Source: JAJEFO01 sp009843725 | GTDB taxonomy: Bacteria; Pseudomonadota; Alphaproteobacteria; Rhodobacterales; Rhodobacteraceae | Assembly: GCA_965243215.1 (NCBI GenBank) | Contig: CBDEUJ010000004.1 | Location: 372,001 to 436,000, forward strand | Direction: 5' to 3' | DNA length: 64,000 nucleotides | Shown: positions 38,078 through 46,880 of the stretch, piece by piece | Position numbering within the stretch: position 1 is the stretch's first letter | How the letters are laid out: every line of letters starts with the position of its first letter | Notes under the pieces: model-generated | What the model was told of the DNA's origin: nothing | What the model saw: the letters and a program-made list of their open reading frames with translations, nothing else | Databases searched by the model: none | Position numbers and translations under genes: made by a program

Positions 38078-38251
38078 ATGCCGACATCAGATCAGCAGCA
38101 AAACGGAACCGACGGTCGGACCGGCGGTGGTTGCCTTTATCATGCAGAACCAGAAAATGCATGCGTGCAGCTTGAGTCGAATTGGATGCGTTGCATACCC
38201 GGCAACGGGTTCTGTCGCCCCTCCCGCCCTGCAATTTGAAGCATCGATCCA

Positions 38252-38872
38252 TCACCAGTAATCCGGGCGATGGAACGCCTCGACACAACGGGACGGACCG
38301 TTGAGTGGCGTCATCTTCCCATCCGTCAAGGATTGGCCGAGCCAGCCCTTCGGATATTTCAGCTTGAACGGCGCGCGAGCAAATTCTTCGGTGATGGGTC
38401 GAAACCCTACCTTGGAATAGTAATTCGGATCGCCATAGGTCATGGCGACGTCTACGCCATTCTTCCTTAGTGCCGAAATGCCGTGGGTCAACAGCTTTTG
38501 CCCGATCCGTGCGCCTTGGCGGTCGGTCGCCACTCCCACGGGGCCCAGCAGAAAGACGGTCCGGTTATCCTGATCGTAAGTCAGCCGTGAAAAGATGATT
38601 GCTCCGATCAGAGACCGCTCCTCGCGAACAGTGAAGACGTGGATGTCGGCATCCGCAGTCTTGGCCAGCAAGTTGCGCGCAAGATCGCCAATCAGCGCGC
38701 CCTCCTCCGCACCCTCCGACGCGGCAAAGGCCGCAGAGAGCAGGTCGATGACTTCCTGCTCCTTTCCCTTGCACCCAGCCGAAAGTTCCACTGCGCTCTC
38801 CAATTCACTAACGGGACCATCCCTTTGGTTGCGGTGCCGCAACATGTTGGGTCCATGACCCGGCGCCGACAC
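38252..38872 (-). CDS. GNAT-family N-acetyltransferase
   Basis: About 206 aa. The acetyl-CoA loop is seen in LGPVGVATDRQGARIGQKLL (R/Q-x-x-G-x-G/A type), followed by YGDPNYYSKVGFRPITEEF, characteristic of the YhbS-like acetyltransferases. The substrate is unknown. GTG start at 38872 with GGGTGA upstream; an internal ATG (MLRHRNQ) is possible. It stands alone between decayed sequence and the tRNA gene. Confidence 0.88.
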   Translation of the reverse strand: MSAPGHGPNMLRHRNQRDGPVSELESAVELSAGCKGKEQEVIDLLSAAFAASEGAEEGALIGDLARNLLAKTADADIHVFTVREERSLIGAIIFSRLTYDQDNRTVFLLGPVGVATDRQGARIGQKLLTHGISALRKNGVDVAMTYGDPNYYSKVGFRPITEEFARAPFKLKYPKGWLGQSLTDGKMTPLNGPSRCVEAFHRPDYW

Positions 38873-39028
38873 TCACCCATCAACTCACGGCGTCCATTCC
38901 TCGCCGCAAGCCAGACAATGGAAACCGTCGAGTCTCACGACAGGAATGCGAGAGCGAATCCGACAAGGGAAGCATAATGTCCCGGACGAATTGCCGGCCG
39001 CGCCTGCCCGGCCGCAATTTGCTGGAAA

Positions 39029-39115
39029 TGGTGCGGTCGAGAAGACTCGAACTTCCACGGGTGTTACCCCACAGCGACCTCAACGCTGCGCGTCTACCAA
39101 TTCCGCCACGACCGC
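39029..39115 (-). tRNA. tRNA-Leu (anticodon GAG)
   Basis: An 87-base gene including an encoded CCA. Acceptor arms GCGGTCG/CGACCGC pair fully; anticodon stem CAGCG/CGCTG encloses loop TTGAGGT, giving GAG. The long variable arm (GTGGGGTAACACCC) and GTTCGAGTC T-loop fit a class II leucine tRNA. Confidence 0.97.
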
Positions 39116-39133
39116 ACGCACCGGCTTGGAACT

Positions 39134-39175
39134 TTCGCCTCTTAACGAGCGTTTGCGGACTTGTGAAGAGGCGAA
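39134..39175. repeat. Inverted repeat upstream of tRNA-Leu
   Basis: Perfect 10-base arms TTCGCCTCTT and AAGAGGCGAA separated by 22 bases, ending just before an A-rich run. It lies 5' of the tRNA gene; it may belong to the neighbouring TnpB relic or be a structured leader. Confidence 0.5.
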
Positions 39176-39200
39176 CAGGCAAAAAAAGGGAGAGACGAGA

Positions 39201-39320
39201 CGTCCGGGATTGGCGTGTCTGCACGGCGAGAGGCGCTTGCGTTGGCAACTTCCACTGACCCGTGAAATCAGCCGTAGGCTGGAACGCACCGCGTTTCAGT
39301 CAACGGTATAGAATTCCCCA
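39201..39320 (+). repeat. Solo right end of TnpB element (copy 2)
   Basis: Matches the 3' end of tnpB: in one frame it reads SGIGVSARREALALATSTDP and stop, parallel to the SGTGASARRGAFG region of the intact gene, then continues through a CAGCC-GGCTG hairpin to GAATTCCCCA. No tnpB coding sequence precedes it. Confidence 0.75.
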
Positions 39321-39519
39321 AAGGAAGGCCGACAGCCAGCCGCGTGGCAGGTCAGGCCAGCCAGCCACTGCGACGATTGCCGACACTCTGGCTCTTGCCA
39401 TACGCGTCCGGAACCTGGCGTTGGCATTGACGGGCCCATTGGATACACGCGCACTTGGCAGGCGTTGTCGGAGGCAATCGCGCAATGATTGAAGCCGAAT
39501 TGCTGTCGGAGAGGGCGCA

Positions 39520-40182
39520 ATGGTCGAATGGATCCAGTCGGACGAATTGCAGGACTACCTGAAAGCTGTCGCCTTCATGGAGGATCGCGCGTCCCGTATC
39601 CGTGCGGGCGAAGCTCACGAGGCAATCTGGCTTCTGGAGCATCCCCCGCTTTATACAGCTGGCACATCCGCAAACGAAGCCGACCTGAAGGAACCGGCTC
39701 GCTTCCCGGTTCATCAGAGCAACCGCGGCGGCCAGTACACCTATCATGGGCCCGGTCAAAGGGTTGCTTACGTGATGCTGGACGTGGCGGCCCGCGGCCA
39801 GGACGTGCGGAAATTCGTGCACAGCCTGGAAAAGTGGATCATCGCCACGCTGGACGAGTTCAACGTCATCGGAGAACGCCGGGAGGGACGTGTTGGCGTG
39901 TGGGTGGCAAGACCGGAAAAACCGCCTCTCGCGGACGGAACGCCCAGAGAGGACAAGATCGCCGCACTCGGGATTCGATTGCGGAAATGGATCTCGTTCC
40001 ACGGCATTTCAATCAACGTGGATCCCGAGCTGTCCCACTTTGACGGCATCGTGCCTTGCGGCGTCTCGGGCCACGGCGTGACCTCGCTTGTCGACCTCGG
40101 CATCCCCGTGACCCTGACGGACGTGGATTTCGCGCTCAAGAAGACGTTCATCCAGACATTCGGTGAGTCCGGACGTGACTAG
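39520..40182 (+). CDS. lipB: Lipoyl(octanoyl) transferase LipB
   Basis: About 220 aa. It transfers octanoate from acyl carrier protein to lipoyl domains. Signatures are LLEHPPLYTAGTS, NRGGQYTYHGPGQRVAYVMLD, the catalytic Lys in KIAALGIRLRKW and the catalytic Cys in GIVPCGVSGHGVTSL. ATG start behind GGAGAGGG. The stop codon TAG is formed by the TA target dinucleotide of the IS630 insertion and the first base of that element, so the reading frame ends exactly at the IS boundary. The protein seems complete. Confidence 0.96.
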   Translation: MVEWIQSDELQDYLKAVAFMEDRASRIRAGEAHEAIWLLEHPPLYTAGTSANEADLKEPARFPVHQSNRGGQYTYHGPGQRVAYVMLDVAARGQDVRKFVHSLEKWIIATLDEFNVIGERREGRVGVWVARPEKPPLADGTPREDKIAALGIRLRKWISFHGISINVDPELSHFDGIVPCGVSGHGVTSLVDLGIPVTLTDVDFALKKTFIQTFGESGRD

Positions 40183-40389
40183 TACACTGACCCGATTGAA
40201 TTGACAGCCTTCCTGTCACGGCCCGGCCGGTTTTGCTTCCGACACGGATCGGGTATGCCGTCCGCACAAGAAACAGGCAAGACAACGACAACGAGCAACA
40301 AGGCTTCCTGGCGATCGGGCGGCGGCAACGGGCCGTGCTGCATCGGCATCCGCGGCGCTGGTGCCAGGGACGTTCCGGAGGCGAAGGCA

Positions 40390-40779
40390 ATGGAATCCAC
40401 AGGCAGGAAGATTTACAGGGTCCGGCTTGAGATGGACGAGCGCGAGCGGCTGAAGGAGATTCTGGACGGCGGCAAGGGATCGAAGGAGCGGCGGCGGCGG
40501 GCGCACGCCCTGCTGCTGGCGGACGAGGGCCGGCCGGGCGGCGGCCTCGGCGACGCGGAGATCGCCCGGGTTCTCGAGGTCGGGGCCTCGACGGTCGAGC
40601 GGGTGCGGAGACAGTGCGTCATGGAGGGGCTCGAGGCGGCCCTGGAACGCAAGGTTCAGGCGAACCGGAAGAAGCGCCTTCTGGACGGCGCGGGCGAGGC
40701 GAAGCTGGCGATGCTGGCCTGCTCGGCGCCGCCGGCAGGACATGCGAGATGGACCCTGAAGCTTCTCGGCGACAGACTG
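40390..40779 (+). pseudogene. IS630 transposase, N-terminal half
   Basis: Encodes the helix-turn-helix part, from MESTGRKIYRVRLEMDERER through RRRRAHALLLADEGRP, IARVLEVGASTVERVRRQC and RWTLKLLGDRL. The protein should continue with VELEVVDGIS, which now lies at 44492 beyond the RIT insertion. On its own it lacks the DDE catalytic domain. Confidence 0.88.
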
Positions 40780-40781
40780 AA

Positions 40782-40803
40782 GAAATCCGAACGTTCGGAT
40801 TTC
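40782..40803. repeat. 22-base perfect palindrome at the left RIT junction
   Basis: GAAATCCGAACGTTCGGATTTC reads the same on both strands apart from nothing; all 11 pairs match. It lies in a stretch of about 27 bases between the IS630 coding sequence and the left RIT repeat and has no counterpart at the right junction. Confidence 0.8.
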
Positions 40804-40806
40804 ACC

Positions 40807-40889
40807 AGCAATGCGAACCTTGTTGTAATGTGAACCTTTGCCTGATCGGCCCTTGCCAGGAAGGAGACCCGGGCCGATCAGGTTCCGAT
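40807..40889. repeat. RIT left terminal inverted repeat
   Basis: Starts AGCAATGCGAACC and ends GGTTCCGAT. Mirror image of 44409-44491 with a single difference near 40866. Confidence 0.92.
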
Positions 40890-40956
40890 AATGATTGGCC
40901 GTGATGCGGAATGCGGACCAGTCTCCCGGTGATTTCAACCACCAAGGAGACTGGAA

Positions 40957-42491
40957 ATGGCACATTCAATTCAGAAGCACGCGTCGCTCTCGCCGCTTGA
41001 GGAGCGGCTGAACGACGTCATTCCCGGCTATCGGGATCATCTCGAGCGTCAGGGCCTGGGACCGTCGGGGGTCCGCAAGCTGGCGGCAGTGGCCCTGCAC
41101 CTGGTCGTCTGGATGCGAATGAACGACATCGAGACCGGGGCGCTGGACATCCGCAGGATCGCCGAGTTCGCATCCCATGACTGCGCCTGCCCGGGGAGGC
41201 TTCACTGTCACGCATCTGGCCGGACCCGCCCGCAGGCCGACAGGTTTCTTGCCTACCTGATGGACACCGGCCGGGCCGAGATGTCGGTGCCGATCGTCGA
41301 GGGCGGCAGGCTGGTGGACGCGTTCGTCGGCAGCCTGTCCGATCAAGGCTACAGCGACAGCGCAATGAGGGATTATCGCCTGGTGTGCCGTCACCTTGTT
41401 GTCTGGCTGTTCCTTTCGGGCCTTGAGCTTGCCCGGATCGACGAGGACGCCATCCAGCGCTTTCTCGGCCACGGCTGCGCCTGCTCGTGCCCGCACTTTC
41501 GAAGGATCGGCAGGATTGACGGGTCGCGCCGTCACCGTGCGAAAGTCAGGAAGTTCGCCGACTTTCTCGTCGGCGAGGGAGTGATCGAGCGTTGGCGGGA
41601 GGCCGGTCCGGCGCCGCGCAGCGAGCTTGTCGACGGCTTTCTCGGCTGGATGCGCCGCCATCGCGGCGCGCGCGAGACGACCGTTCACGAGTACAGCCGG
41701 CTGCTGCACCGGAAGCTGCTGCCGGGCCTCGCCGGCGACCCGGCGGCGTGGGACGCAGCGTCCATCCGGAACGCCTTTGCCGTGTGGTCGCAGTCCAACA
41801 CATCCCGTGAGCTCGCCCGGATGACTTCGGTCCTGCGCGTGTATCTTCGGCATCTGGGGGCCATCGGCATCTGCCGGCCGGAGCTGGCCGGCGCCGTTCC
41901 GGCCGTCAGGCGGCAGACCTGCCCCGACATGCCAGCGAGCCCGAGATCGAGGCGCTGGTCGACAGCTGCGATCCGGCGACGCCCATCGGCAGGCGGGACC
42001 GCGCGGTCATGCTGCTCCTGGCCCGGCTGGCGCTGCGGGCCGGAGACGTCAGGGCATTGCGCCTGGACGACATCGACTGGAACCGGGCGCGCATCCGGGT
42101 CAGCGGCAAGTCGCGCAGGAGCGAAGCGCTGCCGCTGCCCCAGGATGCGGGCGACGCGCTCCGGTCGTACATTCTGGACGGGCGTCCGCGCGTGCGCAGC
42201 GACTTCGTCTTCCTGAGATCTCGCGCGCCCCACCGCCCCCTGCACTGCCGCAGCATCACCACGATCGTGCGCTGTGCCAAGCAGCGGGCCGGGATCGACC
42301 GCGAGGGCCTGCCGGCGGCTCACCTCTTCCGGCACTCGAAAGCGACAGCCCTGCTGCGTTCAGGCGCATCGCTCGAAACGGTGTCGACGATCCTGAGGCA
42401 CCGTTCGGTCGAGGCCACGACGCTGTATGCGCGGGTCGATGCGCCGATGCTGCTCGAGGTCGCGCAGCCCTGGCCGGGAGACGAATCATGA
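40957..42491 (+). pseudogene. RIT tyrosine recombinase A, frameshifted
   Basis: The first reading frame (40957 to about 41915) gives the N-terminal core-binding region, with Cys-rich segments HDCACPGRLHCH and GHGCACSCPHF that may bind metal. Near 41912-41918 the frame changes; the second frame continues with PRHASEPEIEALVD, the catalytic Arg in LALRAGDVRALRLDDID, HLFRHSKATALL and the final His/Tyr in ILRHRSVEATTLYARVD. One indel separates the halves. It may be a dead gene, a sequencing error or a programmed frameshift. AAGGAG precedes the ATG. The end overlaps recombinase B (ATGA). Confidence 0.8.
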
Positions 42492-43411
42492 CCCTGGTCG
42501 ATCAAGCCGAATCCTATGTGGCCATGAAGAGAGCGACCGGCCTGTCCTTTGCCGGGCAGGCGCGGCTTCTCGCCGACTTCGCAGCCCATGCCGAGGCGCA
42601 GGGCGACCGGTTCATCCGGACCGCAACGGCACTGGACTGGGCGTCGCAGTCGTCGACGCACAACGAGCGGGTGCGCAGGCTTCGCACGGTCTGCGGGCTC
42701 GCCAGGCATCTGCATGTGGAGGACGGGCGGCACGAAGTCCCCCACCGGGACGCGCTGGGCAGGCCGTCCCGGCACCGTCCGCCGCCGCATCTGCTGTCCG
42801 GGGACGAGATCAGGAGGATCATGAATGCGGCATTGGACCTGCCTCCGGCAGGCTCGACAACCCCGCACACGTTTCACGCAATGATCGGCCTGCTGGCAGC
42901 CACCGGCATGCGGCCGTCGGAGGCGACCTGCCTGCGACTGAGGGACCTGACCGCGGACGGTCTCGAGGTAAGGAACGCGAAGTTCGGGAAGTCGAGGCTG
43001 CTGCCCCTGCACGGATCGGTGACGCGTGCGCTCGATGCCTATCTCGACATTCGAGGCTCCGGCAAGCCGGACGCGCCATTGTTCATCATGCCGTCCGGCC
43101 GAGCCGTCAGTCCGTGCTATCTGACGCACGTCTTCATCGGGCTCGCCCGCAAGCTGGGCCTGCGCGGCGGGCCCGGCACCCCCGGTCCTCGCCTTTATGA
43201 CCTGCGTCATTCGTATGCATCCCGGGTGCTGGAAGGTTCCCGGGCCGGCGATCGGCGCAACGCCGGCCGACAGATGCTGGCACTGTCGACGTCTTTAGGC
43301 CATGCCGCGATCGCGGACACGTTCTGGTATCTTGAGGCCACGCCTGCGCTGCTCGAGCGAATATCGGCTGCGACCGAAGACTTCCATGCGGGTGGGCAGT
43401 GCGATGACTGA
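42488..43411 (+). CDS. RIT tyrosine recombinase B
   Basis: About 307 aa. Catalytic residues: Arg in TGMRPSEATCLRLRDL, His-x-x-Arg in RLYDLRHSYASRV, then His in STSLGHAAIADTFWYLE with the nucleophilic Tyr. The N-terminal helical DNA-binding part begins MTLVDQAESYVAMKRATGLS. It overlaps the genes on both sides by a few bases, so the three recombinases are made together. Confidence 0.92.
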   Translation: MTLVDQAESYVAMKRATGLSFAGQARLLADFAAHAEAQGDRFIRTATALDWASQSSTHNERVRRLRTVCGLARHLHVEDGRHEVPHRDALGRPSRHRPPPHLLSGDEIRRIMNAALDLPPAGSTTPHTFHAMIGLLAATGMRPSEATCLRLRDLTADGLEVRNAKFGKSRLLPLHGSVTRALDAYLDIRGSGKPDAPLFIMPSGRAVSPCYLTHVFIGLARKLGLRGGPGTPGPRLYDLRHSYASRVLEGSRAGDRRNAGRQMLALSTSLGHAAIADTFWYLEATPALLERISAATEDFHAGGQCDD

Positions 43412-44399
43412 TCTCGCCAGGCCGCTGGCCGCATACCTGGGGCGGCATCTTCAGCACGAACGCGGCGCCAGCCCGCACACCGTCAAGTCCTACGTCGCCG
43501 CGTTCAGGTTGCTTGCCGGCTTCCTGGCAGGGCGCCGCGGCGTCCGGCCCTGCAAGCTGGAGGTCGAGCACCTCGACGTCGACGGCATCCTCGCCTTCCT
43601 CGACCATCTCGAGACCGAACGGGGCTGCACCGCCGGCACCCGCAACGTCCGGCTGGCGGCGATCAAGGGCTTCGCCGGCTATCTCGAGTTCCGGCATCCC
43701 GAGCATCTCGATGTCGCCGCCCGCCTGCGCGCCATTCCCGCCAAGAAGGCCGGCCAGCCGCCGGTCGATCATCTGACCGGGAACGAGGTGAAGGCGATCC
43801 TGAACGCGCCCGACAGGACGACGAGGACCGGCCTGCGCGACCATGCGATGATGTGCCTGGCCTACGATGCCGCCCTGCGGGTCTCGGAACTGGTCACGCT
43901 CCCCCTTGACGGTCTCGACCAGCCTGGACTCAGGCAGGTCCGGGTCATGGGAAAGGGCCGGCGCGGCCGCTTCCTGCCACTCTGGAAGGAGACCGGCGCC
44001 GCATTGCGGTCCTGGCTGGCAGTCCGGCCCCGGGGAGCGGACCCGCATCTGTTCCTCAACGCCTCCGGGGCCGGGATGACGACGCGTGGCTTCGCCAAGC
44101 GTCTGGCAGTTCATGCCGAGACCGCGGCAGCGGACGTTCCGGCCGTCGCGGAAAAGGCCGTCACGCCCCACTCGCTCCGTCATGCCAGGGCTCTCCACAT
44201 CCTGGAGAAGACCGGCGACATCCGCCAGGTCGCCCTGTGGCTCGGGCATGCAAGCCAGCAGACCACGGAAACCTACCTGCGGATCGATCCGGCCGAAAAG
44301 CTCAGGATCCTCTCGGCAGGCGAGGCGCCCGGGATCGGGCAGGGAAGCTTCCCGGGCGTGCATGACGAGCTCCTGGCCATGCTTGATGGGGTTGGATGA
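43404..44399 (+). CDS. RIT tyrosine recombinase C (XerC/D-like)
   Basis: About 331 aa. SAM-like N-terminal domain (RGASPHTVKSYVAAFRLL), catalytic Arg in YDAALRVSELVTLPL, Lys in VMGKGRRGRFLPL, His-x-x-Arg in TPHSLRHARALHIL, His in VALWLGHASQQTTETYLR with the nucleophilic Tyr. The complete catalytic set is present. ATG at 43404 overlaps the recombinase B stop by eight bases. The stop is nine bases before the right inverted repeat. Confidence 0.92.
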   Translation: MTDLARPLAAYLGRHLQHERGASPHTVKSYVAAFRLLAGFLAGRRGVRPCKLEVEHLDVDGILAFLDHLETERGCTAGTRNVRLAAIKGFAGYLEFRHPEHLDVAARLRAIPAKKAGQPPVDHLTGNEVKAILNAPDRTTRTGLRDHAMMCLAYDAALRVSELVTLPLDGLDQPGLRQVRVMGKGRRGRFLPLWKETGAALRSWLAVRPRGADPHLFLNASGAGMTTRGFAKRLAVHAETAAADVPAVAEKAVTPHSLRHARALHILEKTGDIRQVALWLGHASQQTTETYLRIDPAEKLRILSAGEAPGIGQGSFPGVHDELLAMLDGVG

Positions 44400-44408
44400 C
44401 GAATCACA

Positions 44409-44491
44409 ATCGGAACCTGATCGGCCCGGGCCTCCTTCCTGGCAAGGGCCGATCAGGCAAAGGTTCACATTACAACAAGGTTCGCATTGCT
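44409..44491. repeat. RIT right terminal inverted repeat
   Basis: Starts ATCGGAACC and ends GGTTCGCATTGCT; inverted copy of 40807-40889. Confidence 0.92.
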
Positions 44492-45244
44492 CGTCGAGCT
44501 GGAGGTCGTCGACGGCATCTCCAGGGAGACGGTGAGACGGACGCTGAAAAAAACGACATCAAGCCGTGGCTGAAGAAGTGCTGGTGCATCCCGCCGAAGG
44601 CGAACGCGGACTTCGTCTGCGCCATGGAGGACGTGCTCGGCGTCTGCGCCCGGGACCTTGACGACGGCACCGTGCTGATTTGTCTTGACGAGACCTCCAG
44701 GCAGCAGACGAAGGAGACCAGGACGCCGCTGCCGACGCTTCCCGGGAAGCCGGCCGGGCACGACTTCGAGTACGAGCGCAACGGGACCGCGAACCTGTTC
44801 ATGCTCTACGCGCCGCTGCTCGCCTGGCGCCATGTCGAGGTCACCGACCGCCGAACGCGGCAGGACTTCGCCCGGGTTCTCAGGGACATCGCCGACGTCC
44901 ACTTCCCCGGCAGGAAGATCGTCCTTGTGATGGACAACCTGAACACCCACAAGCTCTCGGCGCTCCACGACACGTTCGAGCCGGAGGCGGCGACGCGCCT
45001 CGCCGGACGGTTCGAGGTGCACCACACGCCGAAGCACGGAAGCTGGTTGAACACGGCGGAAATCGAGATCAACGTCCTGAGCCGTAAATGCCTCGACCGG
45101 CGCATTCCAGACCGGGAGGCGATGACGAGGGAGGTCGCGGCATGGCAGGAACATCGCAACGCTTCCGCGAAACCGGTCGACTGGCGGTTCCGGGCCGAGA
45201 ACGCCCGCATCAAGCTGAAGTCCCTTTATCCTTCAATACAATGA
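44492..45244 (+). pseudogene. IS630 transposase, C-terminal half
   Basis: Continues the transposase with VELEVVDGISRETVRRTL, then, after a run of seven A at 44547-44553, in another frame with NDIKPWLKKCWCIPPKAN. The DDE triad is intact: LICLDETSRQQ, VLVMDNLNTHK and HGSWLNTAEIEINVL. It cannot be joined to the N-terminal half because of the RIT insertion. Confidence 0.88.
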
Positions 45245-45390
45245 TGTCGGGGTACTAGACGCACCGTGGCAGGCCTGGGTTGACGCATGCGCCCGAAACG
45301 GACCGGGCGCCGCCCCAACGACGCGCTTCCCGTCAAGCCACCGCCGGAAACTTCCTGCCGCCGCGACTCCCGTACGGGGTGCAATTTCCT

Positions 45391-46008
45391 TCAGCATCGC
45401 CGGGCAGCCCGCTCCGGATCAACCAGCGGCTCCCGCTCTCCCTTTCGCAGCACCGCCGGATCGTAGGCGTCCCGGGCAAATGTCTCACGCACCATCGGCT
45501 CGAAAAACGAGAGCGGCATCGTGCTGTAGCCAGGATCAAAGCTCGACTGGTCCCAACGCTCGCAGAACTGCGCGCAATCGTCGAAATAGATGTGACCCTT
45601 GTGCCTGTCGCGCTTCATCGGATCCGCCCCGACATGCTCGCCAAAGTACAGGAGCTGGAAATCCCCGTGCGTCTGGACCACCCAGGTGCATTGCTCACGC
45701 ACGAACGGCCTGAGGATCGCTGCCGCATACTCGTCGTGATTGTGGGGCGCGAATATGTCGCCCACATCGTGCAGAAGGGCGGAAACAATCCAGTCCGTAT
45801 CGGCCCCGTCGCGCCACGCCCGCGTCGCGGACTGAAGCGAATGTCCGAGCCGCGTGACCTGGTAGCCGGAAAGGCTCTCGTCTAGCTGGACCAGGGCCTT
45901 CAGAAGCCGGTCGGCCGTGCCTTTCGCGTATTCGACCTCGTGCATGGAAAGGAGGTCGTAGTCCTCCTTGTCGCCATCTTTCATGGCCGTGAACTTGACT
46001 TGCTCCAT
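45391..46008 (-). CDS. HD-domain mixed-valence diiron oxygenase, PhnZ/TmpB-like
   Basis: About 205 aa. Six metal ligands in the PhnZ/MIOX pattern: His in TRLGHSLQSA (about 56), His-Asp in SALLHDVGD (80-81), His in PHNHDEYAAA (about 89-91), His in VVQTHGDFQ (about 114) and Asp in ERWDQSSFDPGY (about 153). PhnZ and TmpB split hydroxylated aminoalkylphosphonates to a carboxylic amino acid and phosphate. The gene overlaps the dioxygenase gene upstream (TGATG), exactly the PhnY-PhnZ or TmpA-TmpB pairing. The precise substrate cannot be read from sequence. Other HD oxygenases exist, so the phosphonate role is inference. Confidence 0.75.
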   Translation of the reverse strand: MEQVKFTAMKDGDKEDYDLLSMHEVEYAKGTADRLLKALVQLDESLSGYQVTRLGHSLQSATRAWRDGADTDWIVSALLHDVGDIFAPHNHDEYAAAILRPFVREQCTWVVQTHGDFQLLYFGEHVGADPMKRDRHKGHIYFDDCAQFCERWDQSSFDPGYSTMPLSFFEPMVRETFARDAYDPAVLRKGEREPLVDPERAARRC

Positions 46009-46880
46009 CAGGAATAGATCTCCGTTGACTGCTTGGCGTCTCTCATCATTACCTTTGCCTGCTCGGCCCGCATCTCGTCGTAGAGCTCGAGGGCTTCGGG
46101 CGCAAAGAGGGAGTCCGGCGTGGGCGTGTGGACGAAGTTCCCGTACCGGTCCTTTCCACGGGCCGCCAGCGCATAGTCATTGGCGCCAACCAGTTGCTCC
46201 ATGTCGGGACGCACGTAACGGATCACGCAGCCGATGCGCCGATCGTCCGAACCGTTCGGCCCTGAGCCATGTATGGTCAGTCCGTGATGGAGGCTCATCT
46301 CGCCAGGTTTCAGCGTGATCGGCGTCTTGTCTTCGTCGGCAATGTCGACCTTGACCTCCTGTCCCCTGCTCAACAGGTTGTTCGCGTCGAACGTGTCTTC
46401 GTGCGGCAGGATCGGCTGCTTGTGGCTACCCCGCACGAAGTCCATGCAGCCCGATTCGACGGTTGCGGGCGAAAGGGCCAACCAGGCGGTCACAAGGCCG
46501 TCAATCGCTCCCAGCCCCCAGTAGGTGAGATCCTGGTGCATGCTGACGATCGACGCCGTCCTGGGCTCCTTGATGAAGAACTCCGCGGCGTAGACAAGGA
46601 TGTCCGGACCCAGGATTCCCTCGACCACGTCAAGAATCGCAGGGTGCCGGGCGATGTCTACCAGGAACGGCATGACCACCTGCGCATTCACCCGCTTGTA
46701 CGTGTTGAGCGGCAAGGGGAGACCCGCATCCAGCCAGTCTCGTTCCATGTCTTCCAAGCAGTCTCGCGCGGCGGCCACTTCGGCAGCACTGAAGACCGGG
46801 ATCGGAAAGAGAAACCCGTCTCGCCAGTATCGCGCGACGTCCTCGTCTGGCAGACGGCCGTTCTCAAGCTTGATGGTCAT
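46008..46880 (-). CDS. Phytanoyl-CoA dioxygenase-family oxygenase, PhnY/TmpA-like
   Basis: About 290 aa Fe(II)/2-oxoglutarate oxygenase. Iron ligands are in SMHQDLTYWG (His about 115, Asp about 117) and LTIHGSGPNGS (His about 204), and the 2-oxoglutarate Arg is in SDDRRIGCVIRY. PhnY and TmpA hydroxylate the alpha carbon of 2-aminoethylphosphonate or its trimethyl derivative, making the substrate for the HD partner encoded immediately downstream. PhyH proteins have many substrates; the assignment rests on the pairing. Confidence 0.78.
   Translation of the reverse strand: MTIKLENGRLPDEDVARYWRDGFLFPIPVFSAAEVAAARDCLEDMERDWLDAGLPLPLNTYKRVNAQVVMPFLVDIARHPAILDVVEGILGPDILVYAAEFFIKEPRTASIVSMHQDLTYWGLGAIDGLVTAWLALSPATVESGCMDFVRGSHKQPILPHEDTFDANNLLSRGQEVKVDIADEDKTPITLKPGEMSLHHGLTIHGSGPNGSDDRRIGCVIRYVRPDMEQLVGANDYALAARGKDRYGNFVHTPTPDSLFAPEALELYDEMRAEQAKVMMRDAKQSTEIYS

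Larger units (their letters stand above)
40807..44491 (+). mobile_element. RIT (Recombinase-In-Trio) element
   Basis: Three adjacent, overlapping tyrosine recombinase genes in the same direction, flanked by 83-base inverted repeats at 40807-40889 and 44409-44491 with one mismatch by eye. Each repeat contains an inner palindrome (CCTGATCGGCCC ... GGGCCGATCAGG). This is the defined architecture of RIT elements, whose mechanism is poorly understood. Confidence 0.92.
40182..45255 (+). mobile_element. IS630-family element, interrupted by a RIT element
   Basis: The ends GTACACTGACCCGATTG (left) and, inverted, GTACCCCGACATCATTG (right) form terminal inverted repeats, and each is flanked by a TA dinucleotide (40180-40181 and 45256-45257), the IS630 target duplication. 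The transposase gene inside is split by a 3.7-kb RIT element. Confidence 0.88.
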
